Positions 1-7,133 of a stretch of 36,552 nt of DNA are shown here, one piece after another. The stretch is from Roseovarius autotrophicus (GTDB lineage: Bacteria; Pseudomonadota; Alphaproteobacteria; Rhodobacterales; Rhodobacteraceae). The stretch covers positions 1-36,552 of the forward strand of contig NZ_JAGQDH010000023.1 of the NCBI RefSeq assembly GCF_018069895.1, in the 5' to 3' direction. A program made the position numbers and the translations under genes. The stretch's first letter is position 1. Each line of letters starts with the position of its first letter. The notes below the pieces were generated by a model. The model was given only the letters and a program-made list of their open reading frames with translations. It searched no databases and was not told where the DNA came from.

Positions 1-743
1 AGTTCCACGGTATAGATCTCCCCACCCTCCCTGCAGCCGCAAGAAGGGAAAAGTGGCAGAATTTTACTCCGCCCGCAGCGAGACTATCCCGCCGCTACCG
101 TGGCCTAATTTTGCACCGCCGTTCTCAATTGGGCCTTGATTGGGCACTTGGCAGCCAGAATGATCCGCCAGGGGCAGTGATTGTTTGTGGGGTAGCGTTT
201 GCATCTAAGGGTTGTCGAATCATCAAGGACTCGTCCCTGAGGCGATTTTGCCCCATACGCCCCCGTAAGAACCAGACGTCGAGAAAAACAGAATCGTGAT
301 AGCCTTCGGGAAGAGCGTGGGTCTGATGCGATATGCCGAGATTGCGGCCGCCAGGCACAAGGGTGTGTCCCTCGTTGAGGGGAGCGCGGAGTTTGGCCTC
401 ATCAACGCGGCGATTTGGGAGTGTTGCCTTGAGGGGCGGCCCGTTCAACGCCAACCAACTACGCTGTGGGTGGGGAGCAGTCGATTGCTGCGGGCGCCAG
501 CGCAACCCGGATCAACCGCCAAAGCAGACATTCGGCTAACGCTTCAGGTTCATGGGGGGATCACCGTGGGTTTCGGATGCGGCCACTGCTTAGCACGACG
601 CGTGAGCCTGTTTCGGGAATGCCCCAGCGGTGGCTTTCGGTGCCCTTTCGCAAAGTTATCAAACGTTGTCCCCAACTTGTCCTTTGGCAAGTGAGCTCCA
701 AAACGTCATAACACCGGCATTCTCAAGCCGAAAGGAAGCCGAG
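1..743. other. left-edge stretch with no supported gene
   Basis: I see no gene I can defend here. Several overlapping open frames exist on both strands, the longest being about 130 codons (296-694 plus, 125-505 minus). None has a convincing ribosome binding site, recognisable domain or family-like composition, and they mutually overlap. The stretch may be decayed mobile DNA or the upstream regulatory region of the small operon that starts at 744. No integrase, insertion-sequence end or tRNA is visible. Confidence 0.5.
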
Positions 744-899
744 ATGTCCAAAGCAAAAATCATGAGCCCTAAGGCCGCCGCTCGAATTCAGTCCGCAGGC
801 GCGGCGAAGACAGGCGGTCAAACCGCCAAAGGAAGTTTCGCCGCACGTGCTCAAAGTGCGGCAGCGAAAGTCGCGAACAGCTCCAGCGTCAAAAAGTGA
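744..899 (+). CDS. small basic Ala/Lys/Ser-rich protein (51 aa)
   Basis: Unrecognised small protein, 51 residues, very rich in alanine, lysine, serine and glutamine, with no cysteine, tryptophan or hydrophobic segment. Its composition suggests a disordered, nucleic-acid-binding or antitoxin-like peptide, but no function can be assigned. The frame stays open upstream to 630. I place the start at 744 because an AAAGGAAG ribosome binding site lies about seven bases ahead of that ATG. It is followed by a strong hairpin (905-933) and then by the HicA-like gene in the same direction, so it is probably the first gene of a three-gene operon ending with the ankyrin protein. Confidence 0.55.
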   Translation: MSKAKIMSPKAAARIQSAGAAKTGGQTAKGSFAARAQSAAAKVANSSSVKK

Positions 900-904
900 G
901 CGGT

Positions 905-933
905 TCGGGATGGTGGACACTCCACCATCCCGA
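905..933 (+). promoter_or_regulatory. perfect 12-bp stem hairpin between two small genes
   Basis: Bases 905-916 (TCGGGATGGTGG) pair perfectly with 922-933 around a five-base ACACT loop. No T-run follows, so it is not a classical intrinsic terminator. It sits six bases after the stop of the 51-aa gene and 15 bases before the next start. It could act as an attenuator, a processing or stability element for the upstream message, or a protein-binding inverted repeat. Confidence 0.45.
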
Positions 934-947
934 TATCGAGGTGCAAC

Positions 948-1157
948 ATGTACTACTCAAAAGATAAGATGTTGAACAAAGTTATTGCAGACGAGGTTTT
1001 TTCTGGGGCGCGTTTCGTCCATGGAAAGAAACACGCAAAGCTGCTTCTCGCTGACGGTGGCTTGTTGGTGTTCTCTCGCACACCAAGTGATCGAAGGGCT
1101 GTTCGCAATGTGATGGCAGAGTTAGCCAGGCTGCATCGGCGACAGGCCCAAGCATAA
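948..1157 (+). CDS. HicA-like small protein (69 aa), putative
   Basis: A 69-residue basic protein. Its second half shows a pattern like that of HicA/YcfA-type mini-proteins with a dsRBD-like fold: a GKKH segment (residues 26-29), a strand that includes LLLADGG, then LVFSRTPSDRR and a basic C-terminal helix. In HicA toxins a histidine in the GxxH region is catalytic, and His29 could correspond, but the N-terminal part is short and atypical, so RNase activity is only a possibility. The stop codon (TAA) shares one base with the ATG of the following ankyrin gene, indicating translational coupling. No HicB-like antitoxin partner is visible. The 51-aa protein upstream is the only small neighbour. 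Confidence 0.6.
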   Translation: MYYSKDKMLNKVIADEVFSGARFVHGKKHAKLLLADGGLLVFSRTPSDRRAVRNVMAELARLHRRQAQA

Positions 1158-3286
1158 TGGCGCACGATCTTACTCCTATCCCTCAACCTTCCGAGATCGT
1201 TGTGTTCTTGATCCGTGCGATGTCCCATGTTGACGATGCAAATGAGGCGGGTCTCAAGAAGGAGCTACAGCGCCTTCGACAAGGCAAACCGTTGTCCCCC
1301 GATGCGTCGAATGACCTTCTGAAAAAGCATCTTTGTGATTTTCATGACGCGAATGGCAATCAAGATTGGGGGGCAACCGACTTCCTGCCGATGCTTCAGG
1401 TATACACCCAGTTATGCCTCCACCTTGATTGCTCAGCGTTGCCCTCCGAGGTCGTGCGTGCGCTTTTCGACAGAGTGGCATTCGGCTGCTTCCAAGACCT
1501 TTTTCGAAACATCTTGCCCCCTACGGGGATTTCACCACGAGAGATACTCGGCAAGCCTGAAAAAGCTACACAGCTTTTGTGGCAGTCTCGCGTGAAAAAC
1601 TTTGGGCTTACACCGCTCGCAGTCGAAATCGAGAGTAAACCCGGTTTGCGTAAAGGGGTTGAAAATTGGGTGGTGTCGATTGGCCGATGGTCTAAAGGCG
1701 ATCACGACGTTCAGATCAACACGATCCTGGCGCTTATGAAACACTGGGATCGCGGGTTCGCTCGTGCGCTGATGGTAGGTAGGTTATACCAACGGTACTG
1801 CAATCTCAGGTTGGTTGATTGTCGGAAACACATTCCAGGGTATGAAATCGCCCTTGCTCTGGACGCGATTCAGTCGGTAATCGTTTCAACGATGAAGACG
1901 CCGGCCCTTCGAGAAAGCTGCGACCTCAGTGAAGCACAACTAAAATCCGTCAATGAGATTGCGCGACTTACGGACCCACGCCGCAAAAAGGCGAAAGGTG
2001 ATATCTCTAAGATCGATGCGCTTTTCGAGAGCTTGGACAACTCTCTGCATGGACAACCTCGTCTGTCAGGCCTTGGCTTCTACAGGGGGCGCTATCTCGC
2101 CCAGTTGGGAAAACTCGAAGATGCCCTCGATGCTTTTGAATATGCTGCCTATTGGTTTCAATTTCGTAGCGCCGTTCAGCTGAAGAGCTGCCTTCATTAC
2201 GTCCTGAACATTTCGCGGATGCTTGGGAAGCGACGGATTTATGCGAAGTGGGAAGGCTTCTGTGGTGGGCTTTGTTTGGAAGTAGATATTCCAGATGCGA
2301 AACTGGCTGTGGCAAGGGACTTTCCTAAGCCGTTTCCAGAAGCCGCCCCGGCTTTCAAATCGCATCCCGTCGAAGATTATCTCATTGATCTTTCAAGTTG
2401 GAAAAGCCGCGCAGTCGATCTTCGAAACCCAAACCGAACTATCAAAGGGTATGGTCCGACCCCTACGCCGCAACTTGCGCTTTTTGCTCACCTCGGACAA
2501 GTCGACAAGGTCCAGCAACTGCTTGCGGCTGGCGCTGACCCCGATATCCTTGATCAAAACGGGGGCTCAGCGCTTTTGAACGCACTTCAGGGTGGTGATG
2601 ACGCCTGCTTTTGGGCACTGCTGCCCGTAACGTCCCTGGAGGTGATCAACGGAAGAACCAAGGGCGGGAAATCCACTCTTCTGGCGGCGGCCGCCCTCGG
2701 AAAAGTAGACCTTGTTCAAGGCCTTCTTGCGCAAGGGGCTGATACTGAAGTCAGGGGATCGAAACATCAAACGGCTCTTTTCGAAGCGATAGGACGGTTC
2801 GCAAATCCTAACACTTTTGCCCAAACGGCAATACAAACCGGAATAGCAGGTGCTGATTTCCCTGCATTCGTGCGCAAGACCACTTCGCCATTTCCGGCTG
2901 AAGAAGGCCGCGCACAGTCTCTTTCGAGCCACGCACCAAATGAATTAGCAATTCTGCCCGAACTGGCAAAACACCTGCTCAAAGGCGACAGCCCTCCAAC
3001 GCGCCTAATTGTGAGGTTTCTGCTGGACTCTGGCGCGGATGTGAATGCGGTTGTTGGAGAGGATGAGCTGACGCCATTTTTATATGCGGCGGAAATTGGA
3101 AACCCGTGGCTGCTAAAGACATTGATGGACAATGGTGCCCAAATTCGTTCACTGGACGTGCGCGGCGGAACCGCCTTGTCACGCCTTCACTTCTTCGGTC
3201 ATTCGCGACTGGCTTCTGACTTCCTTAGCTGGGTTTGCCCATCGGACCGGATCTGGTTGAGAGAGGCGAAGATGCTCGGTCGATAA
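1157..3286 (+). CDS. ankyrin-repeat protein (709 aa)
   Basis: Large, probably cytoplasmic protein with no signal peptide or membrane segment. Residues 1-300 are helical and unrecognised. Residues about 300-360 look like one or two TPR-type helical hairpins (GFYRGRYLAQLGKLEDALDA). From about 433 onward there are degenerate ankyrin repeats: VQQLLAAGADPDILDQNG, a second block near 502-540 with LVQGLLAQGADTEV, and a C-terminal pair near 614-690 with VRFLLDSGADVNAV and LLKTLMDNGAQI. Ankyrin arrays mediate protein binding. No catalytic domain is seen. The gene is coupled to the HicA-like gene by a one-base stop/start overlap. Codon use is less GC-biased than in the right-hand part of the window, consistent with horizontally acquired DNA. 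A defence or toxin-antitoxin-related role is conceivable from its position at a tRNA scar, but is inference only. Confidence 0.8.
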   Translation: MAHDLTPIPQPSEIVVFLIRAMSHVDDANEAGLKKELQRLRQGKPLSPDASNDLLKKHLCDFHDANGNQDWGATDFLPMLQVYTQLCLHLDCSALPSEVVRALFDRVAFGCFQDLFRNILPPTGISPREILGKPEKATQLLWQSRVKNFGLTPLAVEIESKPGLRKGVENWVVSIGRWSKGDHDVQINTILALMKHWDRGFARALMVGRLYQRYCNLRLVDCRKHIPGYEIALALDAIQSVIVSTMKTPALRESCDLSEAQLKSVNEIARLTDPRRKKAKGDISKIDALFESLDNSLHGQPRLSGLGFYRGRYLAQLGKLEDALDAFEYAAYWFQFRSAVQLKSCLHYVLNISRMLGKRRIYAKWEGFCGGLCLEVDIPDAKLAVARDFPKPFPEAAPAFKSHPVEDYLIDLSSWKSRAVDLRNPNRTIKGYGPTPTPQLALFAHLGQVDKVQQLLAAGADPDILDQNGGSALLNALQGGDDACFWALLPVTSLEVINGRTKGGKSTLLAAAALGKVDLVQGLLAQGADTEVRGSKHQTALFEAIGRFANPNTFAQTAIQTGIAGADFPAFVRKTTSPFPAEEGRAQSLSSHAPNELAILPELAKHLLKGDSPPTRLIVRFLLDSGADVNAVVGEDELTPFLYAAEIGNPWLLKTLMDNGAQIRSLDVRGGTALSRLHFFGHSRLASDFLSWVCPSDRIWLREAKMLGR

Positions 3287-3613
3287 AAGGCCGAAAATTT
3301 CATCACCGTCAGCGACAATGAGTTCAAATCACTTTGGATCATGCACGTGTGGCGAATGTCCGGTTTGGCAGGCCGCAATGCAACGGGCACTCGGCAGGAT
3401 GAATGGCCGCAAAGGGCCGAAAACGATTATGGTCGGCGCACGAACAATCCTCTTACATCAACGCCACATCAACCCACGAATGCATGTTTCGCACCAAGTT
3501 TGCTGCCGAAAGACGGTGAATCCCGCCCGCTGCAAACATGGAAATCGCGCGAAATCAAACGGTTGGCCCGCAAGCCTTTGAAATCCCTAACCTACTGGAA
3601 TCGCTCGCGTTTT
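3287..3613. other. gene-free stretch left of the tRNA scar
   Basis: No gene supported. An 87-codon plus-strand frame (3318-3581) and an overlapping 93-codon frame lack a ribosome binding site and family resemblance. The stretch contains the paired ACATCAAC repeat (3455-3473) and runs into the tRNA fragment. It is best read as the non-coding end of an integrated element. Confidence 0.5.
3455..3473. repeat. paired octamer repeat, possible integrase arm-type site
   Basis: ACATCAAC-GCC-ACATCAAC: two identical octamers with 11-base periodicity, one helical turn. A near-identical pair with G for A occurs on the other side of the tRNA fragment at 3726-3744. Paired short repeats beside an attachment site are what tyrosine-recombinase arm-binding sites look like. 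No integrase gene is in the window to confirm this. Confidence 0.4.
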
Positions 3614-3660
3614 GGCTCATAACCTGAAGGTCGTAGGTTCAAATCCTACCCCCGCAACCA
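3614..3660 (+). other. 3' fragment of tRNA-fMet (CAT), probable attachment-site scar
   Basis: From GGCTCATAACC to CCA the sequence matches the 3' part of an initiator tRNA: anticodon loop with CAT, variable region GAAGGTC, T-arm GTAGG-TTCAAAT-CCTAC, acceptor strand CCCCGCA, discriminator A and encoded CCA. The 5' half (acceptor strand, D-arm and 5' anticodon stem) is absent; the bases upstream do not pair. Elements that integrate into the 3' end of a tRNA gene leave such a fragment at their distal end. By that logic the element lies to the left and the older chromosome to the right, with the intact tRNA gene outside the window. Confidence 0.75.
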
Positions 3661-3685
3661 AGATCACCCAATATATCAAAGGCTT

Positions 3686-3717
3686 GCCTGATGGTATCCT
3701 GATACCACAGGCATTTT
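3686..3717 (+). terminator. intrinsic terminator downstream of the tRNA fragment
   Basis: GCCTG-A-TGGTATC pairs with GATACCA-CAGGC across a two-base CT turn (3686-3712, a 12-bp stem with one unpaired A), followed immediately by ATTTTT. This is a standard Rho-independent terminator. It lies 26 bases after the tRNA CCA end and is probably the original tRNA-fMet terminator, which supports reading the sequence to the right as the original chromosome. Confidence 0.75.
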
Positions 3718-3725
3718 TGCGTTTT

Positions 3726-3744
3726 ACGTCAACACCACGTCAAC
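3726..3744. repeat. paired octamer repeat, second copy
   Basis: ACGTCAAC-ACC-ACGTCAAC, matching the pair at 3455-3473 except A to G at the third base of each octamer and one base in the spacer. The two copies flank the tRNA fragment, as expected for recombinase arm sites on each side of a core site or for duplicated att flanks. Confidence 0.4.
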
Positions 3745-3809
3745 AAATCACGAGTCCCCCTACGGCGCCGGGATCGGCCGAGGCGACGCGCCGAGCGGAG
3801 CGGCAGGGC

Positions 3810-3840
3810 GGCCGGAATTGATTATTTTTCAATTCCGGCC
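3810..3840 (-). terminator. hairpin spanning the stop codon of the SEC-C gene
   Basis: GGCCGGAATTGA (3810-3821) pairs perfectly with TCAATTCCGGCC (3829-3840) around a seven-base A/T loop. Read on the minus strand, the first arm contains the last codons and the stop codon of the UPF0149/SEC-C gene. There is no T-run after either arm, so termination is uncertain; mRNA 3' end protection is an alternative. Confidence 0.5.
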
Positions 3841-4512
3841 ACAGCACTGCTTGTACTTGCGACCCGATCCGCATGAGCAGGGGTCGTTCCGTCCGGGGCG
3901 GGGTGCGGCCTTGTGCGGCTTGCCGGGATTATTGGCCGCAACCGTCCCAGCAAGTTCGGGGCGCGATTGGTGCAGGATCGTCGCCACACAGTTCGGGATC
4001 AAGTCGGGCGCCTCAATGTCGATTTCATCGATCTCCTCATCCGTGAACTTGCTGTTGCCGGTGTTGATGTCCTGCAGCGCCATCAGGAAGATTATCGTCG
4101 TCCTGGTTTCTTCATCGGCCCGGTCGAGAAGGTTCTCCCAGGCCTCTGGTCGCAGGCGCATCGCGCGGGTAAAGCCATCCACCCAAGGCTCCCAGAGGGT
4201 CTCGTCACTGTTCGGGTCCACGGCGTAAATCGGCTCGATCCAGAGCGACCGGGTCATCGCTTCGGCCACGGAATTGTAATGCGTCATGACGGCGCCGATC
4301 GTTTCTTCTGCCGCCTTGTGATCGGCGAACTGCGCCTCGCCGGTTTCGCCCCACACCTCGGGGAGCCATTTCGAGGGTGGGATCATCTCAGGGCACGCCA
4401 GAATGCCAGTCACATAGCCGTCGAGTTCGCTGAGCGTCATGGAAAAGTTGTCGACCGGCAGCGCGTGCAGCAGTTCGCTCAGGCGATCCAGCCGTTTCTC
4501 GTCGTTATTCAT
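3829..4512 (-). CDS. YecA/UPF0149 family protein with C-terminal SEC-C zinc motif
   Basis: A 227-aa protein. Residues about 5-150 match the UPF0149/YecA pattern (ELDGYVTGILACPEMIPPSKWL near the N-terminus, then WVDGFTRAM). The C-terminus ends with a SEC-C motif, RNDPCSCGSGRKYKQCC, giving a Cys-x-Cys-x8-Cys-Cys zinc site (C212, C214, C223, C224). SEC-C tails in SecA and YecA bind zinc and contact ribosomes or nascent chains; the molecular role of UPF0149 proteins is poorly defined. The gene is monocistronic or distally co-transcribed with recD2, which lies 96 bases upstream on the same strand. Its last codons lie inside a strong hairpin. Confidence 0.88.
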   Translation of the reverse strand: MNNDEKRLDRLSELLHALPVDNFSMTLSELDGYVTGILACPEMIPPSKWLPEVWGETGEAQFADHKAAEETIGAVMTHYNSVAEAMTRSLWIEPIYAVDPNSDETLWEPWVDGFTRAMRLRPEAWENLLDRADEETRTTIIFLMALQDINTGNSKFTDEEIDEIDIEAPDLIPNCVATILHQSRPELAGTVAANNPGKPHKAAPRPGRNDPCSCGSGRKYKQCCGRN

Positions 4513-4608
4513 GCCCCGTCCTTTTGTCGCGTGCCGCGCTGATACTCAAATTGCGCCGAGGATTGAAGCCTGTGAGCGCGTGCGGTGCGATTGCTTTTCC
4601 AGGGTCTC

Positions 4609-6780
4609 TCATGCTAGCCATTCATCCAGTTTTGACCAGCGCTGACGTTCGGAGACGTTCTTCACCGCGATGGCTACCGCCTTCTTCTGCCCCACCAGCA
4701 CGACGAGCTTCTTGCCGCGCGTGACGCCGGTGTAGATCAGGTTGCGCTGGAGCATTGCGTAGTGCTGGGTCATGACTGGGATGACTACCGCCGGGTATTC
4801 CGACCCCTGGCTCTTATGGATCGTGGCAGCATAGGCAGGAACCAGCGTGTCCAGCTCGCCGAAGAGGAAGGCCACGGTGCGCCCGTCGAAATCCACGGCG
4901 ACCTCGCCCTCGTCGAGATCGACATCCTCGATCATGCCGATGTCGCCGTTATAGACGTCCTTGTCGTAGTCGTTTTCGATCTGCATGACCTTGTCGCCGG
5001 GAGCGAAGGTCCAGCCGAAGCGCTCCACGCGCTTATCGCCAGCGGGGTTCAGGGCGGCCTGCAACTCGATATTGAGCGAGCGCGCACCGACGCCGCCGCG
5101 GTTCATCGGGCAGAGAACCTGGATGTCCTTGATCGGATTGAAGCCAAAGCGCTGCGGGATGCGCTTGGCGACCATCTCGACGATGCGCGGCACAGCCTGC
5201 TCCGGGTCCGCGGCCGGCACGAAATAGAAATCCGCCTCCCCATCAGGCTTGCCGAGATCGGGCAGTCGCCCTGCATTGATGGCATGCGCCGTGGTAATGA
5301 TCTTGCTCTGCGCCGCCTGCCGGAACACCTCGGTCAGACGCACCACCGGCACCGCCCGTGAGCCGATGATATCGGCCAGAACCTGGCCGGGGCCCACAGA
5401 AGGCAGCTGATCGATATCGCCCACGATGAGCAGGGCTGCAGTGCTGGGCACGGCCTTCAGGAGCGACTGCATCAGCAGCACATCGACCATCGAGCTCTCG
5501 TCAATGACCAGGAGGTCGCAGTCGAGCGGGCTTTCGTCGTTGCGCCTGAAGCCGAAGGCCTTCGGGTCGAATTCCAGGAGCCGATGGATGGTCTTGGCCT
5601 CCATGCCGGTGGCTTCGGTCATCCGCTTGGCCGCGCGCCCCGTCGGCGCACAGAGCAGAAGCTTCACGCCTTTGGCTGCCAGAATACGCAGGATCGAGTT
5701 CACGATCGTGGTCTTGCCCACCCCGGGGCCGCCGGTGATCACCATCAACTTCGAGCGCAGCGCCAGGCGGATCGCCTCAGCCTGGCTGGCGGCAAGGGTG
5801 AGCCCCGTCTTCTGCTCGATCCAGGGCAGCGCCTTGTCCGCATCGATCTCGGGCCAGGGCAGGGCGTCCGCGCGGATGCGCTTAACATGCTCGGAGATCC
5901 CGCGCTCGGCGAGATAGAGTCCAGTCAGGAAGATGCAGTCCGCGTCTCGGACGCGATCGGCGGTCACCGTCTCCTCGGCCAGTTCCTCTTGCAGCGCGCT
6001 GTCGATCAAGGGCGCGGGGACCTCGAGCAGCTTGCCCGCCAGACCGATCAGCTCGGCGCGCGGCAGTCCGCAATGGCCATCGCCCATCGCCTCGGTCAGT
6101 GCGAAGGAAATCCCCGCGCGCACGCGGATCATTGCGGTCTTCTCAATGCCGAGTTTCTCTGCAATCACGTCGGCAGTGCGGAACCCGATGCCGCGGATGT
6201 CCTTGGCCAGCCGGTAGGGGTTCTCGCTCATCACCTGTACGGCATCCGTGCCATAGGTCTTGAAGATGCGCACAGCGCGCGCCGTGCCCACCCCGTGCTG
6301 ATGCAAAAACACCATGATCTCGCGGATCACCTTCTGATCCGCCCAGCCCGCCGTGATCTTCGCCGCGCGCATCGGCCCGATGCCCGTGACTTCGCGCAGC
6401 CGCTCGGGCGCGGCCTCGATGATGTCGAAGACGTCCTTGCCGAACGCCTTGACCAGCCGCTTGGCGTAGACCGGCCCGATGCCGCGGATCATGCCGGAAC
6501 CGAGGTATTTCTCGATCCCGTCCAGCGTCGATGGGGCCGAGGTCTTCAGAAAATGCGCCTTGAACTGCAGCCCGTGCGTACGGTCGTTCAGCCAGATACC
6601 GGAGGCCGTGATCCATTCGCCCGCCGATATCATCGCGGCGTGGCCAACCGTGGTTACCAGGTCCCGGTGGCCGCGTGCTTTCACCCGCAGGACGCAAAAT
6701 CCGTTCTCGGAATTGTGGAAGGTCACCCGTTCCACCAGGCCGGCCAGAACCTCCGTGGTGCTGTCGGCTTGGGGTTTCAT
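4609..6780 (-). CDS. recD2: RecD2-type (RecD/TraA) ATP-dependent DNA helicase
   Basis: A 723-aa SF1B 5'-3' DNA helicase of the RecBC-independent RecD2 class. It has an N-terminal OB-like domain (about 1-95) and tandem helix-hairpin-helix motifs (MIRGIGPVYAKRL, VTGIGPMRAAKI, IRGIGFRTADVI). The helicase core has Walker A GGPGVGKTT near residue 348, Walker B VIDESSMVD near 425, and the C-terminal UvrD-like motif TIHKSQGSEYP near 652. The frame stays open upstream for 87 codons, but I place the start at 6780: the family begins at MKPQ-like N-termini, the length then fits the usual 720-740 residues, and the upstream part overlaps a thermonuclease remnant read in another frame. Probable role: replication-fork and recombination repair. 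It diverges from sbcB, another DNA-end-processing enzyme. Confidence 0.93.
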   Translation of the reverse strand: MKPQADSTTEVLAGLVERVTFHNSENGFCVLRVKARGHRDLVTTVGHAAMISAGEWITASGIWLNDRTHGLQFKAHFLKTSAPSTLDGIEKYLGSGMIRGIGPVYAKRLVKAFGKDVFDIIEAAPERLREVTGIGPMRAAKITAGWADQKVIREIMVFLHQHGVGTARAVRIFKTYGTDAVQVMSENPYRLAKDIRGIGFRTADVIAEKLGIEKTAMIRVRAGISFALTEAMGDGHCGLPRAELIGLAGKLLEVPAPLIDSALQEELAEETVTADRVRDADCIFLTGLYLAERGISEHVKRIRADALPWPEIDADKALPWIEQKTGLTLAASQAEAIRLALRSKLMVITGGPGVGKTTIVNSILRILAAKGVKLLLCAPTGRAAKRMTEATGMEAKTIHRLLEFDPKAFGFRRNDESPLDCDLLVIDESSMVDVLLMQSLLKAVPSTAALLIVGDIDQLPSVGPGQVLADIIGSRAVPVVRLTEVFRQAAQSKIITTAHAINAGRLPDLGKPDGEADFYFVPAADPEQAVPRIVEMVAKRIPQRFGFNPIKDIQVLCPMNRGGVGARSLNIELQAALNPAGDKRVERFGWTFAPGDKVMQIENDYDKDVYNGDIGMIEDVDLDEGEVAVDFDGRTVAFLFGELDTLVPAYAATIHKSQGSEYPAVVIPVMTQHYAMLQRNLIYTGVTRGKKLVVLVGQKKAVAIAVKNVSERQRWSKLDEWLA

Positions 6781-6956
6781 GGTGTTCGCGCGCCGCGCCG
6801 CCAGTCCCACGGCATGACAAAGCTGCCCGACCGGATGCGCGTGCCGCCGATTTTCAGACTGTCCCCATCCGTCACGCTGGCCACCCCAGTGATCGTCTGC
6901 GCCGGAACCGGCAGCGGCAAAAGCAGCAGGGAGAGGATCAGGGTGAGTCGCAGCAA
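6777..6956 (-). pseudogene. truncated thermonuclease (SNase-like) remnant
   Basis: In a frame different from recD2, a TTG-started 59-codon reading frame gives a signal peptide (hydrophobic LTLILSLLLLPLPVPAQ) followed by TITGVASVTDGDSLKIGGTRIR, the characteristic first strands of secreted staphylococcal-nuclease-like proteins (family pattern G-x-V-x-x-V-x-D-G-D-T-L-x-I-x-G-x-x-I-R). It then loses similarity and stops at a TGA overlapping the recD2 ATG. The catalytic Arg/Glu region of the family is missing. In a neighbouring frame, GQLCHAVGLAARRANT resembles the next part of such nucleases, suggesting a small deletion with a frameshift. It is either a decayed gene or a short exported leader peptide; the former is more likely. 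Confidence 0.55.
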
Positions 6957-7121
6957 GAAATGGTCCGTCTTTGATTTTGGGGATGAGCGCCAGGCGCCGA
7001 GCTTCCTTCTGCCACGCAGACCGCTGTCGGTCGAGACGCAAAGGTTAACGCGCGCGCGCTCATCCGAGGCTTCGGTGGCTTCAACGAACTATGGTTGCTG
7101 ACGATCCAGTTGCCCCAAGTT

Positions 7122-7133
7122 ATGGTGCACCAT
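7122..7133. promoter_or_regulatory. 12-base palindrome over the sbcB start
   Basis: ATGGTGCACCAT is a perfect palindrome whose last two bases are the first two of the sbcB ATG. It lies in the short divergent region between the recD2 side and sbcB. It may be a dimeric operator or chance; no second copy was noticed nearby. It also offers an in-frame-looking ATG ten bases upstream, so the exact start has some uncertainty. Confidence 0.25.

Noticed and set aside
125..505. 126-codon minus-strand frame in the left edge
   Set aside because: No ribosome binding site, no family resemblance, overlaps equally long frames on the other strand.
3540..3660. Complete tRNA-fMet gene
   Set aside because: The bases left of 3614 give no D-arm or acceptor partner to the 3' strand; only the 3' part is present.
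6781..7041. N-terminal extension of recD2 (810-aa reading)
   Set aside because: The family length and MKPQ-like start fit 6780; the extension is out-of-frame with the nuclease remnant and low in family-like content.
5584..7101. 505-codon plus-strand open frame
   Set aside because: Antisense to recD2, His/Gln/Arg-rich composition typical of a high-GC shadow frame, no domain.
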